From Clostridia bacterium (lineage in GTDB: Bacteria > Bacillota > Clostridia > Lachnospirales > Anaerotignaceae): a stretch of DNA of 64,000 nucleotides. Below the pieces are notes generated by a model that saw only the letters and a list, made by a program, of their open reading frames with translations, did no database searches and had not been told where the DNA came from. Location of the stretch: contig CAJTDC010000015.1 in assembly GCA_910575055.1 (NCBI GenBank), forward strand, positions 1-64,000, given 5' to 3'. Both the position numbers and the translations under genes were made by a program. Shown piece by piece: positions 34,886-43,925 of this stretch (position 1 is the first letter of the stretch; every line of letters begins with the position of its first letter).

Positions 34886-35066
34886 CTACACTACCTCCCT
34901 CTAACATTGCTAATTCTAAATCAGATAACTGTTGTGCTAACAGTTGCCTTTCTTGTTGTGCTTGCATTTCCAGCTGTAACAACGTTTCAGCTATATTTTC
35001 TACTTCTTGTTTTTTTCTGTCTTTTTCTCTTGCTTCTAATATACTATCTTTTCTCCACTCTATCAT
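34878..35066 (-). CDS. Small coiled-coil phage protein (62 aa)
   Basis: A 62-residue, highly charged, helical protein (RKKQEVENIAETLLQLEMQA, QQERQLLAQQLSDLELAM). GGAGGG lies ten bases before its ATG, which overlaps the end of the tail-protein gene by four bases (ATGA). It overlaps the XkdX-like gene by eight bases. It is a translationally coupled small tail-operon protein of unknown role. Confidence 0.65.
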   Translation of the reverse strand: MIEWRKDSILEAREKDRKKQEVENIAETLLQLEMQAQQERQLLAQQLSDLELAMLEGGSVDV

Positions 35067-36753
35067 TTAAAATTCCCTCCTACAGAACTGATATAAATTT
35101 CGCCTGTTGCTGTATTTCTTGTTACTGTTACTCTAAAAGAAAATCCCCATTTTGAAGCGGTTTTTTGTTCATTTAAAAGTATAAAGTTTCTGCCCTCTCT
35201 TACAAATCTTGTCACATCTTCCCAAGTAGGGCTTGTATCATAGGCATTGTTGCAGGCTTCTATTATAAAATCTGCTCCTTCTGGTATCTGCCTTACTACA
35301 TTCATAATGCCTACACTTGCTTCTGCATCTGTTTCAAAAGGTGTTTTTAATGTAAAAGCAATTTCATTTTCTTGCTTTTGAAATGTGATGTTTTTTGTTG
35401 TAACACCACCATCTGTATCTGTTACTGTAATAGAAAGTGTATTTGTACCATTTAATATACAAATAAACTCTTGCTGTGTTATCTGAAATGTGTATGTACT
35501 ACCAGAAGTTGCTGTAAAACTCTTTTTCTGTACCCCATTTATTTTTTCTACTACAGTCAATTTGTTGCTTTCTTGGTCTGAAACTGTGTAGCTAAAAGAA
35601 AATGCTCCTGTTTTTAATCCTAAATTGGTACTGCTTGTAGTAATCACTGGTAATTCGTTGTTTATAATATTTCTAACTTGTGCTGTTTTGTAAGCACCTT
35701 TTTCATTGTAACTATCATAAGCACAAACTCTGTATTGTACCGTATTCCAGCCTTTTGTAATGTTGTCGCTATAACTTTTATTTGCACCCTTGTAAATTTG
35801 TGTGTAAGTACCACTATTTACAGAACGTTCTAATATGTACCCTGATAAATTCCCATCGCTGTCTGTGGCTGCTGTCCAAGTTACTACTGCTGTTTTTCCT
35901 CCATAAATATTCAGTGGGACAGTAATACTTTGCGGTGCAGTAGGAACTTTATTATTTACTACAGTGCTTGTACCGCTTGCTTTATATCCACTGTGAGCAC
36001 TACTACTATCATAAGCACGCACTCTAAACATTACTTGTGTTGCTTCCCCAAATGTTAGTGTTACAGATGTACTTGTGCTACTTCCTTGATATATTTGTGT
36101 CCAAGTACTTCCACCGTTTACGGATTTTTCCAATTTATATCCCGACAAATTCCCATCACTATCGGTGCAACATTTGGCTTACTGTAATATACTGTTGCAC
36201 TGGAGCCTGTTTTATAACTGCTGCTACCTCCACTATTTACCGCTTTTACTCTATACTGTACTCTTGTTGTGCTAGAGTTCAAACCATAGTCTGTATAACT
36301 GGTAGCTGTTCCAGAATATACTTGACTAAATGAACCTCCATTGATAGACCTTTCTAACACATAGCTTGTTGCTCCTGATACACTCCCCCAAGTTATTCTT
36401 GTAGAGTTATAGGAATTTATCGAAGTACTATAACTGATAGATGATGGTGTAGATGGTGTTGTTACAGATGGAGTATAACTCATACTAACGCTTCTTTCAG
36501 CTAAAATATTTTTATTTATATCTGTAAGTACTAATTTAGATACAACAGCTACAGTATCTCCTTCACTTACCCAACAACTAAATCTTGCTGAACCACTTGC
36601 AGTTGCATTTGCAGAAAAAGAAGAATACCCATTTGAAACAGTTTGACCTGCCTTTAATCCATATAATCTATAATTTTTTCCTTCTTCTAAACCACTACAA
36701 CTAACACTATAACTTCTTTCTCCTGTTACAGTTGGTGTTCCTATACTTGCCAT
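35063..36753 (-). pseudogene. Phage fibronectin-III tail protein, split by an out-of-frame deletion
   Basis: The first frame starts at ATG 36753 behind GAAAGAAGGG and encodes a beta-rich N-terminus and an Fn3 domain (RITWGSVSGATSYVLERSIN, TRVQYRVKAVNSGG). At about 36163 it runs ...SKPNVAP and then leaves frame, stopping at 36118. The other frame continues DSDGNLSGYKLEKSVNGGST with two further Fn3-like domains and a C-terminal domain. By comparison with the next linker (VPTAPQSITVP ... AATDSDGNLSGY), roughly 23 codons plus a non-multiple of three were lost. The intact protein would be a surface-exposed tail or host-binding protein of about 590 residues. Confidence 0.8.
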
Positions 36754-36835
36754 AATTATCCCTTCTTTCTAAATTTCTATCTTTTCTATTTTCAATTAGT
36801 AACGTAAACAAATTTTTACAAAATATAACAAATAT

Positions 36836-36868
36836 GCTATTGCTAGAATATAGCAAATATACTATAAT
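36836..36868 (+). promoter_or_regulatory. Promoter and operator of the DUF4160 cassette
   Basis: TTGCTA (36840-36845) and TATAAT (36863-36868) have a 17-base spacer. The dyad GCTAT...ATAGC (36837-36855), with ATATGCTA and TAGCAAATAT in its arms, covers the -35 box. This is a likely autoregulatory site for the XRE protein at the end of the cassette. Confidence 0.6.
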
Positions 36869-36895
36869 TTAAACATCGAAAGGATATGTTAATAA

Positions 36896-37156
36896 ATGCC
36901 AACTATTTCAATGTTTTATGGTATTATTATTAGAATGTATAACAACGGTGAACATAATCCGCCACACTTTCATGCAGCATATCAAGGATACAATGCTGTA
37001 TTTAATATGGAGGGAGAACTTACAGACGGAGATATGCCAAAAAAACAAATGAAACTCATTGCAGCTTGGGCAGAGCTTCACAAAGATGAGCTTTTAGCTA
37101 ACTGGGAGCTTGCTATTAGCGAACAACCACTTTATAAAATTGCCCCTCTGCATTAA
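36896..37156 (+). CDS. DUF4160 domain protein
   Basis: An 86-residue DUF4160 protein. The family hallmark is visible as GIIIRMYNNGEHNPPHFHAAY (Asn/Glu-His-x-Pro-Pro-His-Phe-His). WAELHKDELLANWELAISEQPLYKIAPL is the usual C-terminal half. The function of the family is not established; it is often found next to DUF2442 genes, in a pattern like toxin-antitoxin pairs. AAAGGA lies 11 bases before ATG 36896. It runs against the surrounding phage genes, with its own promoter. Confidence 0.85.
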   Translation: MPTISMFYGIIIRMYNNGEHNPPHFHAAYQGYNAVFNMEGELTDGDMPKKQMKLIAAWAELHKDELLANWELAISEQPLYKIAPLH

Positions 37157-37199
37157 GTAGAGTATTCTATTATCATAATAAGAAAGGAGGTTATAACTT

Positions 37200-37463
37200 A
37201 TGATAACTCCAGCTTGGGTAGTAAAAGAAGTGCAACCTAAACAAGATTACACTTTACTTTTAACTTTTGCAGATGGAACAAAAAAAGTATATGACGCTCG
37301 TCCTTTATTAGATAAAGCTATTTATGCTCAACTGAAAAATATTACTTTTTTTCTTCGTGCAAAAGTTGAATGTGGCACAGTTGTTTGGAACGACGATATC
37401 GATATCGCTCCAGAACATTTATATGAATATAGTAAAACAGCGGGAGGTGCCATTTATGATTGA
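37200..37463 (+). CDS. DUF2442 domain protein
   Basis: An 87-residue DUF2442 protein. Visible motifs are VKEVQPKQDYTLLLTFADGTKKVYDARPLL and VECGTVVWNDDIDIAPEHLYEYS. Members are small alpha/beta proteins usually coupled to DUF4160 or to XRE regulators; the molecular function is unknown. AAAGGAGG precedes ATG 37200. The stop codon overlaps the XRE start by eight bases (ATGATTGA), so the two are translationally coupled. Confidence 0.85.
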   Translation: MITPAWVVKEVQPKQDYTLLLTFADGTKKVYDARPLLDKAIYAQLKNITFFLRAKVECGTVVWNDDIDIAPEHLYEYSKTAGGAIYD

Positions 37464-37674
37464 TAATTGCACTACTTTTATTGATAAACTGATAGAACAA
37501 CGCCATAATCAAGGAATGACACAAAAAGAGTTAGCTATTGCCACAAACTTAACACAATCTGTTATTGCACGACTTGAAAGCAAAAAAGTAATTCCTCAAC
37601 TGGACACTCTTTTAAAAATAACAAATGCTCTAGGCTGCGAAATTGTTCTTGTTACCAAAAACAATATAATATAA
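37456..37674 (+). CDS. XRE-type helix-turn-helix regulator (antitoxin-like)
   Basis: A 72-residue protein that is almost entirely one XRE helix-turn-helix: MTQKELAIATNLTQSVIARLESKKVIPQLDTLLKITNALG. I chose ATG 37456 because GGAGGT lies directly upstream; the frame is open further up, inside DUF2442. It probably represses the cassette promoter by binding the dyad at 36837-36855. Its size and coupling are typical of the regulatory member of a toxin-antitoxin-like unit. Confidence 0.85.
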   Translation: MIDNCTTFIDKLIEQRHNQGMTQKELAIATNLTQSVIARLESKKVIPQLDTLLKITNALGCEIVLVTKNNII

Positions 37675-37697
37675 TTCTTATGTCATTAAATACACAC

Positions 37698-37736
37698 AAA
37701 ATAAACAGGGGTTTTACTCCTGTTTTCCCTTTTTGC
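37698..37736. terminator. Terminator between the cassette and the phage fibre gene
   Basis: AAACAGG and CCTGTTT close a loop of GGTTTTACT, with TTTTCCCTTTTT following on + and an A/T-rich tail on -. It can end both converging transcripts. Confidence 0.7.
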
Positions 37737-38498
37737 TTAGCACTCCAATCGTTTTTTGTTCTTATTCCATACACCTTTTGTCAGTACTATGCCATTCAAT
37801 GTTTCAAACGTCACCAAAAATGGATTTTCTTTAATATCATAATATAAAGCATTTTCCAGTCTTTCTATTCTTGCCTTTAAATCTGCATCTAACAATGTTT
37901 TGAGTTTAGGGTGTGCATTTTCATCTTCATTGTGTTTTTTTATCAAATCCTTCATATCTAATAAAAACTCTGGCAGTAAATTGATAGTTAAAAATCTCCT
38001 TACTTCTTCTGCTGTCATAAAAGAAAGTGCTGGATAAGCAATTACTACTTCTACTTCATCTGATATTGCAATACTTACGGGATATCTTCTGACATCTATT
38101 GCACCATTTTGTTTATAAGCCATTACGTGTTGCGGAAAATCTCCCAATGTTGCATAATATAATAATATTTCTTCCTCTCCATCTCTAGCAAATATACCAA
38201 ATTCATTTATCCAAAATTCGTGCTGCAATCCCCCATTCAAATCACTTCTATATTCTACCACAAATGAAACAACACCATCTTCTGCAACAGGTTCTGTAGA
38301 AGTCGCTTGTGCCACTGGCTGTATCAAGTCATCAAAATAGGCAGGGCTTTCTTCTCCCAAATTTCCACTGCCTACCATTACCCTCGTAATCTCTAATTGT
38401 TCCCCTGCTACCAGTTTCGCAAGCAATTTCCTTCCCTTTACTGTTATCATAAATCCTGGCTGTATACCTTGATTTTGTTCTAATTCTTCCTTTTCCAT
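37737..38498 (-). CDS. Short phage tail-collar fibre protein
   Basis: A 253-residue protein. Residues 15-165 form a phage tail-collar fibre N-terminal domain (GFMITVKGRKLLAKLVAGEQLEITRVMVG, DLNGGLQHEFWINEFGIFARD), the part that attaches a fibre to the baseplate. A short helical linker and a small C-terminal domain follow, with no repeats or chaperone. The collar domain is clearly homologous to that of the 948-residue fibre just upstream. AAAGGGGTGA precedes ATG 38498. It may be an alternative or remnant fibre. Confidence 0.8.
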   Translation of the reverse strand: MEKEELEQNQGIQPGFMITVKGRKLLAKLVAGEQLEITRVMVGSGNLGEESPAYFDDLIQPVAQATSTEPVAEDGVVSFVVEYRSDLNGGLQHEFWINEFGIFARDGEEEILLYYATLGDFPQHVMAYKQNGAIDVRRYPVSIAISDEVEVVIAYPALSFMTAEEVRRFLTINLLPEFLLDMKDLIKKHNEDENAHPKLKTLLDADLKARIERLENALYYDIKENPFLVTFETLNGIVLTKGVWNKNKKRLEC

Positions 38499-38628
38499 AT
38501 TATCACCCCTTTACAATATTAATAGTTTAATGTGGTTTTGGTCTAATCTTTTCATCGCTCTAAATCGTGTTTTCTGTTTTGATATTGTTGCAATACCGCC
38601 TTCTCCCACTTTACACCAGCCATTTTCT

Positions 38629-41475
38629 TTATGACATCTTTTGGCATATTTTTTCTAATGTTTCTATTTTTTGTTGTTGCTGCTCTATCATCTGTTGTTG
38701 TTGCTGTATTGCTTTTATCATAGGAGCAATAAATTCTGCATATCCTAATGACAATACATCTTCCCCACCATCTATTTTACTATCCAAATATCCAGCAAAA
38801 TCAACATTTAATTCATTCATAGCCTCTTTTACTTCTTGTGCTACCAGTCCATAATGTGGTCTTTTGCCTGCTTTGCTGCCATCGTTTGTAGCTGTAAAAT
38901 CTCTTTCTTTGCCTTGTTCAAAATATGCTTCACGACTGTTCATTCTATACTTTCTAGGACGTAACTTCATAATAAAGTTTAAGCCTAAAGGGCTGTCCTC
39001 AATATCTAGCTTGTCGCGTGCGTCTGAACGGACTACTAATGCCTTTTGGGCATAAACTGTTATAGAAGTGTTGCCGAGTTGTACTTGATTGCTACCTGTT
39101 ACTTGTGCGTTGTAACCTAATCCAGAACAATTAGTATAAGTAGTCAACTGACCTAATGCACCATCTCCTACAGCAGTATTATATGTTCCTGTTTTGTTCT
39201 GAAATAAGGCAGTATTCCCTATTGCTGTATTATAATATCCATCTGTATTCAAATATAAAGCGTTACTTCCTACTGCTGTATTATAATATCCATCTTCGTT
39301 ACAAATTAAAGCTTCATTTCCTATCGCTGTATTATTGAACCCTGTTTTATTTCTGCTTAAAACTGTAAATCCTACCGCTGTATTATTTGATCCTGTTGTG
39401 TTTTTGTTTAAAGCTTGTTCCCCTAAAGCTATATTACTTCCTCCTGTTGTATTTTCTTTTAAGGCTTCAAATCCTATCGCTGTATTACCATCTCCGGTTG
39501 TATTGTTATTTAAAGAAGCATAACCCAAAGTGACATTATCATTTTCTGTCATTATCCTATCAATATAACTTTTTGTTATATTACTAATAATTGGCTCTAC
39601 CGCTGGTGTTGCATAAATTGTTTGTGCTTTTGTAATACGTCCTTTTGCATCAACTGTAATATTAGGCACAGGAATAGCAGGATAAAACCCATAAATGCCA
39701 TTTTCAATTTTAAAATAATATCCAATATTACTTTCATAAACAATTGTATTAGGGTCTGTCGTTCCTTCACTATATTTTACTTCACTGATTTCTGCTCTAT
39801 CCATACCATTATTTCCATCATCTCTTTTACAAGTAAATACAATCGTTTGGCCTGCTTTTAATGTTGCTGTAAGTGTTCCTGTTTGTTCTGTAGAATCATT
39901 TGTATTCGCAAGTATTTTTGTTCCTGCTGCTGTAATATTGAAATAATCATATTCTCCCCTTTCAGAAGGAGCTTTCCATCGAAATGAAATTTTACAATCC
40001 TGTTTTGCTTTCCACGTAGATTTAGCATTTACACCAGACCATTTTGCATTATTACTTACCCACACTGTACCGTTATTTTTTGTCATGAAATCCAAAGCAC
40101 CATATGTTCCAGCAGTCACACCACTATTTTTCAACGTTGCTGTTATTGTTTTATTTGCACTACCATCAAATGCTGTACTACCTGTTACATCTCCACTTAA
40201 TGCAAGTGTTCTAGCTGTTTGTAATTTTGTAGCAGTAGCAGCATTGCCTGTAGTATTTCCTGTACCACCATTTGTAATAGGTAATGTACCACTTGTAATA
40301 TCATCTGTGCTATGTTTATGTTCTTTTTCTGACTTTTGGTCTAATGCCTGTTGCATGGTTTCAGCGTCTGCCTTTTTTGCTAATTCTACCTGCATTGTTT
40401 CAGCGTCTGCCTTTTTGTTCAATTCCTCCTGCATAGTTTCAGCATCAGCCTTTTTTGCCAATTCTTCCGCAACTGTTTCTTTATCTGCTTTTTTATCCAA
40501 CTCTAATACAATATTTGTACTATCTATTTGCTGTTGCAATATTTCTTCTATTTCTTCTATGTCAACTTTTTTGTCTAGTTCTGTTTGTACCTCTTCTTTA
40601 TCTGCTTTTACTGCCAATTCTGTTATCATAGCTTCTTTGTCAGCTTTTTCTGATAGTTTTTGAAGTATTTCCATTTCATTGGCTTTTTGGTCTAATGCTT
40701 CCTGTACTACTTCAATATCTGCCTTTTTGTCTAATGCTTGTTCTATTGCTTTAGCATCTGCCTTTTGATTTAATATCTGTTGAACTGTTTCTGTATTCGC
40801 TTTCTTAGCAAGTTCTTCTGTTATTACCTCTATATCAGCTTTTTGATTTAATGCTATTTCTACATCTTGAGCATTTGCCTTCGTATCAAGTGCTTGCTCT
40901 ACTGTTTCAATATTTGCTTTTTTCTCCAACTCTGCAAGTATACCATTTTCACTTTCTGCTAAAACACCTTCCAAATAAGGCAAAGCCTCTATTTCTACAA
41001 ACTCCTTCATTCTTTGTTCTGTTACAAAAGCCATTGCAGCATATGCAATATTTACTTTAATGTCATCTGTCACTAAAATACTTACAGGATATTTTTTGAT
41101 ATTTACTTTTCCATTTTCGTATGCTTCTACATATTGCGGATACTCTCCCAATGAAGCATAATACAGTAATATTTCATTTTCTCCATCTTGGGCAAACACA
41201 CCAAACTCTTTCAACCAAAATCCCTCTTGCAATCCACCATTCAAGTCATTTCTATACTCTACAATAAAAGAAATGACACCGTTTTGTGCTACTGGTATCG
41301 TAGAAGTAGCTTGTGCCACTGGCTCTATCAAATCTGCAAACTGTTCTGGAGATTGTCCTTGTGGCAATTCTCCCTTTCCTACCATTACCCTCGTAATATT
41401 TAATTCTTGCCTTGTTGCTACCAATTCTGCAAGCAATTTTTTACCTGCTTGCGTAATTACAAATCCTTTTGACAA
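38629..41475 (-). CDS. Long phage tail fibre with S74 intramolecular chaperone
   Basis: A 948-residue fibre. Residues 1-155 are the tail-collar attachment domain. Residues 170-390 are a heptad coiled coil of repeated KADAETMQEEL-like units. A shaft follows, with GTLPITNGGTGNTTGNAATATKL and a jelly-roll-like region. The next part is a series of 14-residue NTAIGxxAL-type (YadA-head-like) repeats at about 640-780. The C-terminus is a peptidase S74 chaperone (SDARDKLDIED...LRPRKYRMN...YGLVAQEVKEAM, ending in Gln-rich QQQQMIEQQQQ), which trimerises the fibre and cuts itself off. The start is TTG 41475, ten bases after AAAGGAGTG. It is the probable host-range determinant. Confidence 0.9.
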   Translation of the reverse strand: MSKGFVITQAGKKLLAELVATRQELNITRVMVGKGELPQGQSPEQFADLIEPVAQATSTIPVAQNGVISFIVEYRNDLNGGLQEGFWLKEFGVFAQDGENEILLYYASLGEYPQYVEAYENGKVNIKKYPVSILVTDDIKVNIAYAAMAFVTEQRMKEFVEIEALPYLEGVLAESENGILAELEKKANIETVEQALDTKANAQDVEIALNQKADIEVITEELAKKANTETVQQILNQKADAKAIEQALDKKADIEVVQEALDQKANEMEILQKLSEKADKEAMITELAVKADKEEVQTELDKKVDIEEIEEILQQQIDSTNIVLELDKKADKETVAEELAKKADAETMQEELNKKADAETMQVELAKKADAETMQQALDQKSEKEHKHSTDDITSGTLPITNGGTGNTTGNAATATKLQTARTLALSGDVTGSTAFDGSANKTITATLKNSGVTAGTYGALDFMTKNNGTVWVSNNAKWSGVNAKSTWKAKQDCKISFRWKAPSERGEYDYFNITAAGTKILANTNDSTEQTGTLTATLKAGQTIVFTCKRDDGNNGMDRAEISEVKYSEGTTDPNTIVYESNIGYYFKIENGIYGFYPAIPVPNITVDAKGRITKAQTIYATPAVEPIISNITKSYIDRIMTENDNVTLGYASLNNNTTGDGNTAIGFEALKENTTGGSNIALGEQALNKNTTGSNNTAVGFTVLSRNKTGFNNTAIGNEALICNEDGYYNTAVGSNALYLNTDGYYNTAIGNTALFQNKTGTYNTAVGDGALGQLTTYTNCSGLGYNAQVTGSNQVQLGNTSITVYAQKALVVRSDARDKLDIEDSPLGLNFIMKLRPRKYRMNSREAYFEQGKERDFTATNDGSKAGKRPHYGLVAQEVKEAMNELNVDFAGYLDSKIDGGEDVLSLGYAEFIAPMIKAIQQQQQMIEQQQQKIETLEKICQKMS

Positions 41476-41524
41476 TGTTTTCGCACTCCTTTCTTAATTA
41501 GTGAGTATATTTGACGTTTATGAA

Positions 41525-41610
41525 AGTTGCGACCAAGTGTTGACGAAGTAACACAGGAGCAACTGTATTGTCAAAATATTAACGGTTTTTCATACGAAGT
41601 ATGAAAAAAA
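41525..41610 (-). other. Two hairpins in the leader of the fibre gene
   Basis: AGTTGC (41525-41530) pairs with GCAACT (41559-41564), and inside it GTGTT (41537) with AACAC (41550). A second hairpin, TTTTTCATAC-GAA-GTATGAAAAA, lies at 41586-41608. They fill the 144-base gap between the DUF2612 gene and the fibre start. This could be a transposed palindromic repeat, an RNA-processing site or a control element. Confidence 0.5.
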
Positions 41611-41619
41611 TTACCTCAA

Positions 41620-42348
41620 TTACATTTCAGACAATGTTGTTTGTTCTATATCACACCAATCTGCCACCACATTCATTACTGCACTTGTTTTAAATTCCAA
41701 TTCTGGCAATGTCGTTTCCAATATATTCTGAAATGTGCCACCTATATATACTGTTGTTTTAAAGTCATATTGATACTCCATTTCGGATAATATTGTTTCT
41801 GCTATAGGTCTGAATACAGCACCACCTACATACATTGTTTTTTCTGGCAGTGGCAATTCAGACGCAGTTTCTGTATTTTGTTTTACCCCTTCTGGACGAG
41901 GTACAATATAACCATAATGTACTAAATTTTTTTCTAAAGATGTCAAATCTCCTACTACCGTAACACTCATAGACATATCTTGATTATCTTTAATATGTAA
42001 TTTATAATCAGGAAACAAATTTTGCCACAATATATAAATACTTGGAATAGTACCATTCCAATGATTGATACCTATTTTGGCTCGAATAACTGTTCTATAA
42101 ATATTATCTTCTAATACAGAACTCATATTTTCTTCAGGCTGAAATGTTAATTCTCTTTGTCTACCTACTAATTCACCCAATATATCAAGTTGTTTTCCTT
42201 GTGCAATATCCAAATCAAAACAAATATCAATACTTTCCGCACATTTTTCTATATCTTCTATTTTTCCTAAAAGACAACTTAGCCATTGTAATAATTTCGG
42301 TTTTCTATGTTCTGGTACAATCAAATCTAAATATTTTTTATTCTTCAT
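41620..42348 (-). CDS. Phage tail protein (DUF2612 type)
   Basis: A 242-residue baseplate-periphery protein in the position of XkdU/gpI, just after the baseplate J gene. GKQLDILGELVGRQRELTFQ, DNIYRTVIRAKIGINHWNGTIPSIYILWQNLFPD and VHYGYIVPRPEGV match the DUF2612 pattern. The C-terminal 80 residues contain imperfect repeats (YVGGAVFRPIAETILSEMEYQ, YIGGTFQNILETTLPELEFK). It probably links the fibre to the baseplate wedge. No strong ribosome site is seen, so it may be coupled to the preceding gene. Confidence 0.75.
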   Translation of the reverse strand: MKNKKYLDLIVPEHRKPKLLQWLSCLLGKIEDIEKCAESIDICFDLDIAQGKQLDILGELVGRQRELTFQPEENMSSVLEDNIYRTVIRAKIGINHWNGTIPSIYILWQNLFPDYKLHIKDNQDMSMSVTVVGDLTSLEKNLVHYGYIVPRPEGVKQNTETASELPLPEKTMYVGGAVFRPIAETILSEMEYQYDFKTTVYIGGTFQNILETTLPELEFKTSAVMNVVADWCDIEQTTLSEM

Positions 42349-42367
42349 GTCACTATCTGCTCACCAC

Positions 42368-43552
42368 CTACAACACTATAATCTCAACATTTTCTGCTTT
42401 TCCTCTTGTCACTTCTTGAAATAGTATCCCCATATCTTCTGCTTTTTGATTTTGTTTTTCTGTACCAGCTTTTACCTCTGTAATAGAAAAAGAAGGTGTT
42501 TTCAAATCCTGCATAGCATACAATGCAACACCCCATATTGCCGAAATAGATAAATCATCACCTATTCTTAATCCATTCAAATATTCTGCTATATTTTGTT
42601 TTATTTTTTCTCCTAATTCCACTGTATAACCATATAACGCTTTTATTTTTACTGTTACAAAAATATCTTTATACACTGGTCTAAAAAATGAAATTATGCT
42701 TTCTTCTTCTTTTCCATAACAATCAAGTATTGTAACCGCTATTTTTTCTGTACCATATGTTCCAGTACCTGGTGTTTTTCTCAAATAAATTTCCTCTGCA
42801 ATTTCTTTATTATCTCCACCTTCTACTACAGCAGCAATACTATGTCCTGGTATACCATTTTCATCTGGCACACTATCAAAATTTTCATATACTCTTTGTC
42901 TTATTACACCACTAATTTCAGCAATACCGCCTATTGTTCCTTCTAATACCGTTTTAGAAGGTTTACAAGTGCTTATATTTTGTCTTGCCCTCAAATTTCC
43001 ATCTGTTTCGAATACTTGTCCTTTTATAGCGTCCTGTTCATTTATCACACTTTCCCAGCCTGCTGTTGGCGTACCTATTTTACATATTTCATTTGCTGCT
43101 GCAGTGTGGTCGAACTCTTGGCAAGTAGCTGTTACTTTTATACTTCCACTTTCTGGTATCATTACTTTTTCTGGTAAATCCCATTTTATTCCTTGTATAT
43201 CTTCTGCAATACCATATACTATTTGTGTTTTTGGTATTCCTGTTATTAATATGTCACAAGTACTTTTTGTTTTAACTTTTCTTTTCATACCATTTATTTT
43301 AATAATACTATCTAATGCAGAGCCTATTGCTGTTTTAGGGCTTCTATTTTCATATATATTCTGTAATAATTCCATAGCGTCATATATTTTTGACGCTTGT
43401 GCAGATATAATTTCATAATCTTGACTATCATTTTCTAAATAAACATCAGAGCCAAAAATAGACTTAGCGTTCTCCACTAAGTCCTCTACAATATCTGTAT
43501 ATCTAGGAATATGTATTCCTTTTTCATCTATATAAGGTTTAAAATAACTCAA
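42368..43552 (-). CDS. Baseplate J protein (XkdT/gpJ-like)
   Basis: A 394-residue baseplate wedge protein. The N-terminus YIDEKGIHIPRYTDIVEDLVENAKSIFG and LDSIIKINGMKRK are typical of the baseplate J family, as are GLIxPESGSI-like central strands and AVVEGGDNKEIAEEIYLRKTPGTGTYG. It starts at TTG 43552 with AGGAGGTG upstream. The gp25-like gene lies 22 bases before it. Present only in contractile-tailed phages and related injection devices. Confidence 0.9.
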   Translation of the reverse strand: MSYFKPYIDEKGIHIPRYTDIVEDLVENAKSIFGSDVYLENDSQDYEIISAQASKIYDAMELLQNIYENRSPKTAIGSALDSIIKINGMKRKVKTKSTCDILITGIPKTQIVYGIAEDIQGIKWDLPEKVMIPESGSIKVTATCQEFDHTAAANEICKIGTPTAGWESVINEQDAIKGQVFETDGNLRARQNISTCKPSKTVLEGTIGGIAEISGVIRQRVYENFDSVPDENGIPGHSIAAVVEGGDNKEIAEEIYLRKTPGTGTYGTEKIAVTILDCYGKEEESIISFFRPVYKDIFVTVKIKALYGYTVELGEKIKQNIAEYLNGLRIGDDLSISAIWGVALYAMQDLKTPSFSITEVKAGTEKQNQKAEDMGILFQEVTRGKAENVEIIVL

Positions 43553-43574
43553 AAAAGAAACACCTCCTATTTTT

Positions 43575-43913
43575 TTAAATTTCTATTAAAACAGTACCAT
43601 ATACTGTTTCTACAACACAATTTGCAGTATATACACGATTTTGGAAACTGCTTTGATAACTTTTGATTTCTTTGACATCTTTTGTTTGTGCAATACGTTC
43701 TGAAATCAATATATCTATCATTTCTTTGTTATCTCCATATGCACCTAATATTTTTTCAAATAGTGGTAATCCATCTTCTGTATTTTCCCACCATTGCCCA
43801 TAAAGTAGCCCTAATCTTGTTTGTATTGCTTGTGCTACTGCTTCTTTGTTTTGTTTCATACTATTTTGCCCTAATGTATAATCTCCTTGTTCGTCTAATG
43901 TTCTATACTGCAA
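43575..43913 (-). CDS. Baseplate wedge protein (gp25/XkdS-like)
   Basis: A 112-residue protein of gp25/lysozyme-like wedge type. RLGLLYGQWWENTEDGLPLFEKILGA and RIAQTKDVKEIKSYQSSFQN fit the family (a small alpha/beta protein nucleating the sheath). It starts at TTG 43913 with AAGGAAGTGG upstream. Between the spike gene and baseplate J, it occupies the standard position. Confidence 0.75.
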   Translation of the reverse strand: MQYRTLDEQGDYTLGQNSMKQNKEAVAQAIQTRLGLLYGQWWENTEDGLPLFEKILGAYGDNKEMIDILISERIAQTKDVKEIKSYQSSFQNRVYTANCVVETVYGTVLIEI

Positions 43914-43925
43914 AAAACCACTTCC

